Source: Bradyrhizobium sp. 190
GTDB taxonomy: Bacteria > Pseudomonadota > Alphaproteobacteria > Rhizobiales > Xanthobacteraceae
Length of the DNA: 64,000 nt
Direction: 5' to 3'
Assembly: GCF_023073415.1 (NCBI RefSeq)
Contig: NZ_JADPJL010000012.1
Location: 248,001 to 312,000 of the forward strand
Shown here one piece after another: positions 25,773 to 32,718 of this stretch; position 1 is the stretch's first letter, and each line of letters starts with the position of its first letter. Position numbers and translations under genes: made by a program. The notes under the pieces are model-generated. The model was not told the DNA's origin. It worked only from the letters and a program-made list of their open reading frames with translations, and made no database searches.

Positions 25773-27170
25773 ATGAGCAACAAGATGTGGGGCGGCCGGT
25801 TCACCGAGCGTCCCGATGCGATCATGGAGGAAATCAACGTCTCGATCGACGTCGATCGTCACATGTACGCCCAGGATATCGCCGCGTCCAAGGCCCACGC
25901 TGCGATGCTGGCCGCGCAAGGCATTATCACGGCGAGTGATGCGAAAAATATCGGCAGGGGTCTAGACACGATTTTGTCAGAAATCGGCAAGGGCACGTTC
26001 GACTTCAAGCGCGCGCTCGAAGACATCCATATGAACGTCGAGAGCCGGCTTTCCGAGCTGATCGGGCCCGCCGCGGGACGGCTGCACACCGCGCGTTCGC
26101 GCAACGACCAGGTCGCGACCGATTTCCGGCTCTATGTCCGCGACACGATCGACGAGACGGATGCGGCGCTGGCCGCCTTCCAGCATGCCTTGGCCAGCCG
26201 CGCGCTGGAACATGCCGCGACCGTGATGCCGGGCTTCACCCATCTGCAGACCGCGCAGCCCGTCACGTTCGGGCATCATCTGCTCGCCTATGTCGAGATG
26301 GCCGCGCGCGATCGCGGTCGTTTTGCCGATGCCCGCAAGCGCTTGAACGAATCGCCGCTCGGCGCCGCGGCGCTGGCCGGAACCTCGTTTCCGATCGATC
26401 GCACTGCTACCGCCAAGGCGCTCGGCTTCGACCGGCCCATGGGCAATTCGCTGGACGCGGTCTCGGATCGCGACTTCGTGCTGGAGACCCTGTCGGCGGC
26501 CTCGATCGCGGCCGTCCACATGTCGCGCTTTGCCGAAGAAATCGTGATCTGGACCTCGCCGCTGGTCGGCCTGGTGCGGCTCTCCGACAAGTTCACCACC
26601 GGCTCCTCGATCATGCCGCAGAAGCGTAATCCGGACGCGGCCGAACTGGTGCGCGCCAAGACCGGCCGGGTGATCGGGGCGCTCAACGGTCTCCTGATCG
26701 TGATGAAGGGCCTGCCGCTCGCCTATCAAAAGGACATGCAGGAGGACAAGCAGGGGGCGATGGAGGCGTTTTCCGCGCTCTCGCTCGCGATTCGCGCGAT
26801 GACCGGCATGGTCATCGATCTTGTGCCGGACGAGGCGCGGATGAAGGCCGCCGCCGGCGAGGGCTACGCCACCGCCACCGACCTTGCCGACTGGCTGGTG
26901 CGGACGCTGAAAATGCCGTTCCGGGACGCCCACCACGTCACCGGGCGCATCGTCGGTCTCGCCTCGAAGCAGGGCGTGGCGCTGCACGAATTGCCGCTGC
27001 AGGCAATGCAGGAGGTCGAGCCAAAGATCACGGCAGATGCCCTGCGCGTGCTATCGGTGGAAGCCTCCGTCAAGAGCCGGACCAGTTATGGCGGCACCGC
27101 GCCGAAGAACGTGGTTTCGCAGGCCAAAGCCTGGCTGAAACGGCTGGAAAAAGAGCGAAAATTGGGCTGA
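25773..27170 (+). CDS. argH: Argininosuccinate lyase
   Basis: This 465-residue enzyme splits argininosuccinate into arginine and fumarate, the last step of arginine synthesis. The superfamily signature [19 protein letters not shown] is present (near residue 280). Other marks are the [20 protein letters not shown] block near residue 110 and [10 protein letters not shown] near the C-terminus. ATG 25773 begins [10 protein letters not shown], the typical start. It is followed by lptM and lysA in the same direction with gaps of 101 and 13 bases, a conserved alphaproteobacterial order. Confidence 0.97.
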   Translation: MSNKMWGGRFTERPDAIMEEINVSIDVDRHMYAQDIAASKAHAAMLAAQGIITASDAKNIGRGLDTILSEIGKGTFDFKRALEDIHMNVESRLSELIGPAAGRLHTARSRNDQVATDFRLYVRDTIDETDAALAAFQHALASRALEHAATVMPGFTHLQTAQPVTFGHHLLAYVEMAARDRGRFADARKRLNESPLGAAALAGTSFPIDRTATAKALGFDRPMGNSLDAVSDRDFVLETLSAASIAAVHMSRFAEEIVIWTSPLVGLVRLSDKFTTGSSIMPQKRNPDAAELVRAKTGRVIGALNGLLIVMKGLPLAYQKDMQEDKQGAMEAFSALSLAIRAMTGMVIDLVPDEARMKAAAGEGYATATDLADWLVRTLKMPFRDAHHVTGRIVGLASKQGVALHELPLQAMQEVEPKITADALRVLSVEASVKSRTSYGGTAPKNVVSQAKAWLKRLEKERKLG

Positions 27171-27271
27171 GGGAAAAATTTCGCTGCAATTTCTTGGGTT
27201 TCCGTTGCCCATCGGCACTCGCCAGACTGCGGCAATCTTTGTATGGTGCGGCGCGCATTGGGGATTTCGTC

Positions 27272-27541
27272 GTGATCAGTAACTACCGCCCGTCATCGTC
27301 GGGATGGGCCATCATCCTGCTGAGCGTGACCGCGCTCGCGCTCGGGGGCTGCGGACGCAAGGCCGGGCTCGATTTGCCGCCGACCGCGGCGGCGCCGCAG
27401 GCCCAGGCCACGTCGTCGGATACCGAGGCCGAGCGCGCGGCGCAGCCCGGCGTCTTCAATTCGACCTACGGCTCCGAGTCAGGCCCCAGCGCCCCCAAGG
27501 GTGGCAAGAAGAAATTCGTTCTCGATCCGCTGCTGGACTGA
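27272..27541 (+). CDS. lptM: LptM-type small lipoprotein
   Basis: This 89-residue lipoprotein starts at GTG 27272, supported by GGGGA seven bases upstream; no in-frame ATG fits. The signal peptide ends in the lipobox LGGC (LSVTALALGGCGRK), followed by a short GLDLPP motif and a disordered tail ending KKKFVLDPLLD. LptM helps mature the LptD lipopolysaccharide translocon at the outer membrane. The assignment rests on size, lipobox, motif and the conserved place between argH and lysA. Confidence 0.8.
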   Translation: MISNYRPSSSGWAIILLSVTALALGGCGRKAGLDLPPTAAAPQAQATSSDTEAERAAQPGVFNSTYGSESGPSAPKGGKKKFVLDPLLD

Positions 27542-27554
27542 GACGGGGCACGCC

Positions 27555-28820
27555 ATGAATCACTTCGACTATCGCAACGGCGTGCTCCACGCCGAGGCCG
27601 TCAACCTGTCCGAACTCGCGGATGCCGTGGGTACGCCGTTCTATTGCTATTCGACGGCGACGCTGGAGCGCCACTACCGCGTCTTCACCGAGGCCTTCGC
27701 CGGCGAGAAGACGCTGGTCTGCTACGCCATGAAGGCGAATTCCAACCAGTCGGTGCTGCGCACGCTGGCCAAACTCGGCGCCGGGGCCGACGTGGTGTCC
27801 GGCGGCGAACTCAAGCGCGCGCTGGCGGCGGGGATTCCGCCGAGCAAGATTCTTTTCTCGGGCGTCGGCAAGACCGAGCCCGAACTGCGCGCCGCGCTGG
27901 CGGCGGACATTCTCTGCATCAACGTCGAATCCGAACCCGAACTGGAATTGCTGTCGAAGCTCGCGGTCGAGGCCGGCAAGACCGCGCGGATTTCGATACG
28001 GGTCAATCCGGACGTCGATGCCGGCACCCACGCCAAGATCGCCACCGGGAAGTCCGAGAACAAGTTCGGCATTCCGATTCTGCGAGCGCGCGAAGTCTAT
28101 GCCCTTGCAGCAAAGCTGCCGGGCATCGAGGTGACCGGCACCGACATGCATATCGGCAGCCAGATCACCGACCTCTCCAAGATGGAGACCGCGTTCCGGA
28201 TTCTTTCCGATTTCGTGCAGACGCTGCGCGCCGACGGCCACAGAATCGAGCATATCGATTTCGGCGGCGGGCTCGGCATCCCCTATCACGCCGACCGCGA
28301 AGCGCCGCCATTGCCGTCGGCCTACGCCGCGATGGTCAAGCGGTTGACGCATAATCTCGGCTGCACGCTGATGTTCGAGCCTGGACGGATGATCGTCGGC
28401 AACGCCGGCATCCTCGTGTCCCGCGTCATCTATGTGAAGCCGGGCGAGGCCAAGAACTTCGTCATCATCGACGCCGCGATGAACGATCTGATCCGCCCCA
28501 CGCTGTACGAAGCCCACCACGACATCTTGCCGGTGCGCGAGCCGGCCCAGGGTATGCGAACGATCACGGCCGACGTCGTCGGTCCGGTCTGCGAAACCGG
28601 CGACTATCTCGCCCTCGATCGCAACCTGCCTGAGCCCAAGGCCGGCGATCTCATCGCGATCATGACCGCCGGCGCCTACGGCGCGGTGCAGTCCGGCTTC
28701 TACAATACGCGCGCGCTGGTGCCGGAAGTCCTCGTCAAGGACGACCAGTACGCCGTGGTGCGCCCGCGCATCGAGGTCGAGGAGCTGATCGCGATGGACC
28801 GGCCGGCGCCCTGGTTGTGA
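27555..28820 (+). CDS. lysA: Diaminopimelate decarboxylase
   Basis: This 421-residue PLP enzyme decarboxylates meso-diaminopimelate to lysine. The PLP lysine is Lys60 (VCYAMKANSNQ) and the PLP phosphate loop is in HIDFGGGLGIPY. The substrate-binding part includes the FEPGRMIVGNAG and GPVCETGD motifs. ATG 27555 begins MNHFDYRNGVLH and has GGGG upstream. It ends the argH-lptM-lysA set. The next 3.9 kb are accessory in appearance. Confidence 0.97.
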   Translation: MNHFDYRNGVLHAEAVNLSELADAVGTPFYCYSTATLERHYRVFTEAFAGEKTLVCYAMKANSNQSVLRTLAKLGAGADVVSGGELKRALAAGIPPSKILFSGVGKTEPELRAALAADILCINVESEPELELLSKLAVEAGKTARISIRVNPDVDAGTHAKIATGKSENKFGIPILRAREVYALAAKLPGIEVTGTDMHIGSQITDLSKMETAFRILSDFVQTLRADGHRIEHIDFGGGLGIPYHADREAPPLPSAYAAMVKRLTHNLGCTLMFEPGRMIVGNAGILVSRVIYVKPGEAKNFVIIDAAMNDLIRPTLYEAHHDILPVREPAQGMRTITADVVGPVCETGDYLALDRNLPEPKAGDLIAIMTAGAYGAVQSGFYNTRALVPEVLVKDDQYAVVRPRIEVEELIAMDRPAPWL

Positions 28821-28824
28821 TCCC

Positions 28825-28880
28825 GTAAGACGGGTGGAGCGCAGCGATACCCATCACAGCAGAGCCGATAGGTATCGCGG
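28825..28880. repeat. Truncated palindromic repeat, family B copy 3
   Basis: The left arm GTAAGACGGGTGGAGCGCAG and ATACCCATCAC match the family B units at 44164 and 59544. The right arm stops after GATAGGTATCGC, so the copy is incomplete. Confidence 0.6.
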
Positions 28881-28940
28881 AGTTTATCATCGGGCCATCT
28901 AGCCTGGAACCATGTCACACTGTCGGGTTCCATACAGACA

Positions 28941-28954
28941 TTGATTCGAATCAG
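28941..28954. promoter_or_regulatory. Candidate FNR/FixK-type box
   Basis: TTGATTCGAATCAG fits TTGA-N6-TCAA with one mismatch and includes the perfect 12-bp palindrome TGATTCGAATCA. It lies about 215 bases before a small membrane-protein gene with a good ribosome binding site. FixK or FNR-type control by low oxygen is inferred. Confidence 0.35.
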
Positions 28955-29043
28955 ATTTTATTTCGGCGCATGCTGGACACCATGTGGATGGGCATGCCCG
29001 GCATGGGACAAGGGACGACCCCAACGGTTGATGCTTAGCCCGA

Positions 29044-29063
29044 AGCTGGGGGCTTCCTTTTAA
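29044..29063 (+). terminator. Weak hairpin with T-run
   Basis: A GAAGC stem, TGGGG loop and GCTTC stem are followed by CTTTTAA. The stem is only 5 bp, so a weak or partial terminator at best. Confidence 0.35.
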
Positions 29064-29156
29064 TGTGCCGCACGGCGGTGCCGGGCACACAGATTAAACG
29101 CGCTCAAGTGCGGCGCGTTCGTATGGCAAAAATCCCAACAGAAGGGAGTTGATTCG

Positions 29157-29267
29157 ATGATGCTCGAAACAATTCTGGCATTGTTGGGCCTCGCGACTTG
29201 CGCGCTGGTCCTCGTCTCATTCTGGGGCTCCGACCTCTTCGGAAGCCGCACGCGGAAGCGGAGTTAA
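29157..29267 (+). CDS. 36-residue single-span membrane protein
   Basis: The frame reads MMLETILALLGLATCALVLV, then SFWGSDLFGSRTRKRS and TAA. One hydrophobic helix (residues 4-22) is followed by a basic tail, which predicts an inner-membrane microprotein with its C-terminus in the cytoplasm. A GGGAG site nine bases before the ATG supports translation. No family is recognised. A candidate FNR-like box lies upstream, so a low-oxygen or respiration link is possible but speculative. Confidence 0.55.
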   Translation: MMLETILALLGLATCALVLVSFWGSDLFGSRTRKRS

Positions 29268-29444
29268 TAACTGGCGCGCCCGGTAAGCGTCCAGGGCGTG
29301 GGCTGCGAAGATTGCCAGGTTGAATAGTGCGAGAATCGCTGCAGAGGCGGCGATCACGGCTGCGCTTCCTGCTGGCCAATGTCGGCGAGGTGATTGCCGC
29401 GCGACTGCCAAATCAGATCGAAGATGAATTGCATTTTTGGCCAT
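29217..29444 (-). CDS. Possible small membrane protein, opposite strand to the 36-residue frame
   Basis: About 75 residues from ATG 29444 (MAKNAIHL), with one strongly hydrophobic helix (AAVIAASAAILALFNLAIF) followed by AAHALDAYRARQLL. The helix and tail look protein-like rather than random. The start lacks a good ribosome binding site, and it overlaps the 3' half of the better supported plus-strand gene. One of the two may be spurious. Confidence 0.35.
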   Translation of the reverse strand: MAKNAIHLRSDLAVARQSPRRHWPAGSAAVIAASAAILALFNLAIFAAHALDAYRARQLLTPLPRAASEEVGAPE

Positions 29445-29929
29445 CCCACATCCGCTGTCTTGGTGACAACAACGGTACACGGCCGCTGCCCTTCCCGAAG
29501 GCCATCATAGCAGCCCAGATCGCGATACCGGAAGGGGACGGTGACGTCGGTTTCGGGGGTATTGGCGGAAATCGAACATCGCCCTGCCGTGGTCCGCTTT
29601 CCCTCAACAACGGACACCGCTGCCATCGCCTGCGAGGTACGAAAAGTACCAACAAGCGACATACCGGCAAGGAAACGTTCTGAGCGGATGTAAACCACTT
29701 CACATACCGCAAAGCGCCACCGCAGTATCCTTTGATCCGACATCGCGTCGGTTCCGCAGTCGCTTTGAAAGCTGTTCTCAACCTGGTCGTTCGAGAACTC
29801 AGATTGCAGTGAGACCCAAACGCTTATTTTTGAATGGCAGGCGTGCCTGCTGCGAACCAGCGCGCGAACCATACTGAAGGAATTGTCGTATTGCATTGCA
29901 CGCGCAATAACATGCGCAAGTAGGTCGTC
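29445..29929. other. Gap with no convincing gene
   Basis: About 480 bases of somewhat lower GC. A long minus-strand open frame passes through it but has no domain, no ribosome binding site and runs under the start of the next gene, so I do not call it. No repeat or RNA is seen. Confidence 0.4.
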
Positions 29930-30691
29930 ATGAACCAAACTGCAGGCAAGAAAAGCGGTTACCACGCCATACTGCATTGTTCTATACGGGGGGAAAGTGG
30001 CGGTGCTCTCATTGCGATCCTCTGCACCGCGTGCATCGTCCTCTTCGCGAGCGAAGCCAGTGCTCAATGTACGGCTCGAGACGTCCTGCAGAATCACTTG
30101 ACGCTCAAGACAACTCCCTCAGCCAATACCCCGCCAATGCCAGTCAAATCCGCCTTCGCGGTTCCGGTATGGAGAACGATTGCAGTAGGGACGTTTGCAA
30201 ATTCGTTTGCCCTCCTTAACGCGTTGGATGCAGCAGGCTGCAGCATCGGAGGCTCGGCTGAGGGAGTTCTCGCTCGACCGGCCTTTACCGTCGGCACTAC
30301 GAAAACAAACGTGGAGCTTTTTGCGGTGTCGGCGGCAGAACTCGGCTTTCAGACCGGTACTGCGCGGCTGGCGGACATTTATGCGCGCGCTCAACAACTG
30401 GGTTTCGGACTTGCGGCTGCGGAGGTCGCTCCGCAACTCAGGCTCCAATTTCTTGACCAGCCGATGGGTGAATTTCTGATCGGAATGGAGCCGATCAGAA
30501 CGTGGGAGGGCGAGCCTGTGATTTTGACGGTGGCTAACGGCGGAGCGGGATTAGTCCTCATCGGCCGAGATGGCAGCGCCGACGCAGAAATACCCGTGGC
30601 GTCTCGCTTCTTGTTCGTGCGGCCCAATGAAGCGGCATTGGCAAAGGCAGCCCGCGGCGTCGATGAGACCGCAGCGCTCGGCCAGCGCTAG
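29930..30691 (+). CDS. Secreted protein of unknown function
   Basis: This 253-residue protein has an N-terminal signal or anchor (hydrophobic residues 25-45, cleavage likely after ASEASA). The mature part begins QCTARDVLQNHLTLK and contains a strand-rich region with WRTIAVGTFANSFALLNALDAAGCSIGG. It ends with RFLFVRPNEAALAKAARGVDE. No family is recognised. The ribosome binding site is weak (AGTAGG). It is followed after 66 bases by another small secreted protein, possibly in one transcript. Base composition is lower in GC than core genes, which suggests an accessory gene. Confidence 0.65.
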   Translation: MNQTAGKKSGYHAILHCSIRGESGGALIAILCTACIVLFASEASAQCTARDVLQNHLTLKTTPSANTPPMPVKSAFAVPVWRTIAVGTFANSFALLNALDAAGCSIGGSAEGVLARPAFTVGTTKTNVELFAVSAAELGFQTGTARLADIYARAQQLGFGLAAAEVAPQLRLQFLDQPMGEFLIGMEPIRTWEGEPVILTVANGGAGLVLIGRDGSADAEIPVASRFLFVRPNEAALAKAARGVDETAALGQR

Positions 30692-30757
30692 GTTTCTGAA
30701 ACCGAACGCGTCCGGGCGAACTGAGCACCGGCCGACGGCAGAAAAGGAGCAGCGATC

Positions 30758-31114
30758 ATGGAATCAATTCCGCGTAAGCCACTCCGAGCGGCTTGTCATT
30801 GCAGCCTGGCGCTGTTGGGTCTGACGTGTCTGCTTGGCACGGCCGATGCTCGTCCGATGCTGTTGCCATCGGAGCGATTTCCCGGCCCCTGGCTGGAGGT
30901 TACGCAAGACATCAGGGACATCCTCACCCTAAACAAAGTCTCTGCCTGCAGCCAGGCAGCTGGGCGCGAGTCGTCGCGCAACCCCGGCGAATATCTCTTG
31001 TACTGCACATCGGACGAGAAGCTTTGGACAAGCTGGCGCGTACAGCCCGCGGCAGGCACCGTTCGAGGCCCGGGCAGACTCTTCCAGGATATCGCACTGC
31101 CAGCCCGATATTAA
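30758..31114 (+). CDS. Small secreted protein of unknown function
   Basis: 118 residues from ATG 30758, with AAGGAG nine bases upstream. The signal peptide covers residues 1-32 (ending GTADARP). The mature part has PWLEVTQDIRDILTLNKVSACSQAAGRESS and then GEYLLYCTSDEKLWTSWRV, with two cysteines that may pair. No family is recognised. It probably shares a transcript with the preceding secreted protein. Confidence 0.7.
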   Translation: MESIPRKPLRAACHCSLALLGLTCLLGTADARPMLLPSERFPGPWLEVTQDIRDILTLNKVSACSQAAGRESSRNPGEYLLYCTSDEKLWTSWRVQPAAGTVRGPGRLFQDIALPARY

Positions 31115-31208
31115 GGCTAGTCAACCGGAGCTGCCGCGCGAAAAGCGGGCTCGCCAGTTGAAAAAGGGATTTCCGAAAGGCGAGCGCCCGAAAGGCCGTG
31201 CGTCAGCG

Positions 31209-32117
31209 CTACTTCGCCGCGTGGCCACCTTTCGCGCCGCCGACCACGACGCCCGCTGCCTTTTCGATCGGCTTGATCGCGGCAGTGAAATCCGACTCCG
31301 CGCCCTCGTCGCGGATGATGACTTCCCACAGGCGCCCGACGGCTTCGGCGACTTCCATCGACAGTCCCAGCGATTTCATCTCCTCCAGCGCGAGCCGCAC
31401 GTCCTTCACCATCAAGCCGGTGGCGAAGCCGAAATCGAAGCTGCGCGGCAGCACAGCGCGCGGAAACTTGTCGCGGCTGGCCGTATTGAGTCCCGAGCCG
31501 GCGTTGATGACGTCGATCATGACGGCCGGATCCAGTCCCGCCTTGACGCCCATCACCACGGCTTCCGACGTTGCCACCATCGCGGTTGCGGAGAGGAAGT
31601 TGTTGGCAAGTTTCATCGTCTGCGCCGAGCCGGGTTTTTCGCCGATGAAGAACACTTTTCCGATCACGTCGAGCGCGGGCTTTACCGCCTCATAGTCGGC
31701 ACGCGGGCCGGAGGCCATCACCGCCAGCGTTCCCTTTTCGGCGCCGCCGACGCCGCCACTGACGGGGCTGTCGATCTGCACGATGTTCTTGGCCGCCAGC
31801 AGGCCGTGAATTTTGGCGGCCATCTGCGAGCCGACGGTGGAGAGATCGACGAAGCGCCTGACGCGCTTGCCTTCGATCACGCCGCCGGCACCGGTTGCGA
31901 CGTCAAGGGAAGCCTACAGCGACGGCAGGCTTGCCAGCACGGTTTCGCAGCGGTCGGCGATGTCCTTTGGCGAGGAGGCGACTTGCGCGCCCATCGCGAC
32001 GAGCTTGTCTGCCGCCTCTTTCCGCGTATCGAACACGGTGAGCTGGTGCTTTGCCTCGATCAGGCGACGCGCCATCGGGAAGCCCATCTTCCCGAGGCCG
32101 ATGAATCCGAGTTCCAT
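31209..32117 (-). pseudogene. 3-hydroxyisobutyrate dehydrogenase-type gene interrupted by an in-frame amber codon
   Basis: The reading frame from ATG 32117 (MELGFIGLGKMGFPMARRL) to the stop at 31209 is one continuous HIBADH-family protein of about 302 residues, except for a TAG at codon 68 (31914-31916). The flanks read ASLPSL-stop-ASLDVATGAGG, so a single CAG-to-TAG change would explain it. The NAD-binding GLGKMG is before the stop; the catalytic-lysine region QTMKLANNFLSATAMV and the C-terminal domain are after it. A restart at an internal GTG or ATG would lack the NAD fold, so the enzyme is probably lost unless the base is a sequencing error. The carboxymuconolactone decarboxylase-like gene is just upstream on the same strand. 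Confidence 0.85.
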
Positions 32118-32173
32118 GGTGGTGTTTCCGCTCGCAATGACAGCTGAAATTTCGGTGGCGTTACGGCTGCGTT

Positions 32174-32554
32174 TCAGCCCTTGTCCAGTTCCGCGAACAC
32201 TTCGCGCGCGATGCGAAAGCTGTCGACGCCAGCGGGGACGCCGGCATAGATCGCGACCTGCATGAAGATCTCGCGGATCTCGTCGCGGCTGACGCCGTTG
32301 GTCAGCGCGCCCTTGATGTGCGCCTTCAATTCGTGCGGCCGGTTCAGGATCGAGATCATGGCGAGATTGAGCATGCTGCGCGTCTTGTGCGGCAATTCCT
32401 CGCGGCCCCACACCGCGCCCCAGCAATATTCGGTGACCAGCTCCTGGAACGGCTTGTTGAAGCTGTCGGCGTTCTTCAAGGCGTTGTCGACATACGCCTC
32501 GCCCAGCACCGCCTTGCGAATTTCAAGTCCCTTGTCGTGTGTCTTCTGGTCCAT
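32174..32554 (-). CDS. Carboxymuconolactone decarboxylase family protein
   Basis: This 126-residue AhpD/PcaC-type all-helical protein resembles 4-carboxymuconolactone decarboxylase, which acts in the protocatechuate branch of the beta-ketoadipate pathway. The family core is WGAVWGREELPHKTRSMLNLAMISILNRPHELKAHIKGALTNGVSRDEIREIFMQVAIYAGVPAG. It lacks the CxxC of peroxidase-type AhpD members. ATG 32554 follows GAGGAAACG. No other pca gene is nearby, so the substrate may be different. It is 56 bases upstream of the broken dehydrogenase gene and probably shared its transcript. Confidence 0.88.
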   Translation of the reverse strand: MDQKTHDKGLEIRKAVLGEAYVDNALKNADSFNKPFQELVTEYCWGAVWGREELPHKTRSMLNLAMISILNRPHELKAHIKGALTNGVSRDEIREIFMQVAIYAGVPAGVDSFRIAREVFAELDKG

Positions 32555-32718
32555 GACGTTTCCTCGTATTTTTACGGTTCGGAATCGACGTTACGGGGCT
32601 AAAGCGCCGCAGTCACGCCTTCGTGTTATGCGTATTTCCGGGTGTGGGTTACTCCGGGAACAGGTGCCTCATTGCCGCCGTTGTGCTAGGCTGACTTGTC
32701 GGCAACCCGGAGAGTTTA

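Larger units (their letters stand above)
28821..29156. other. Intergenic region after lysA with truncated repeat, FNR-like dyad and a Met-rich micro-frame
   Basis: Contains a shortened family B repeat (28825-28880), the dyad TTGATTCGAATCAG (28941-28954), a 22-residue methionine-rich frame at 28970-29038 (MLDTMWMGMPGMGQG) without a clear ribosome binding site, and a small hairpin before a T-run near 29045. No larger gene is seen. Confidence 0.5.

Noticed and set aside
29354..30097. A 247-codon minus-strand open frame as a gene
   Set aside because: No domain, no ribosome binding site, and it runs under the start of the plus-strand secreted-protein gene. Composition looks like non-coding DNA of the gap.
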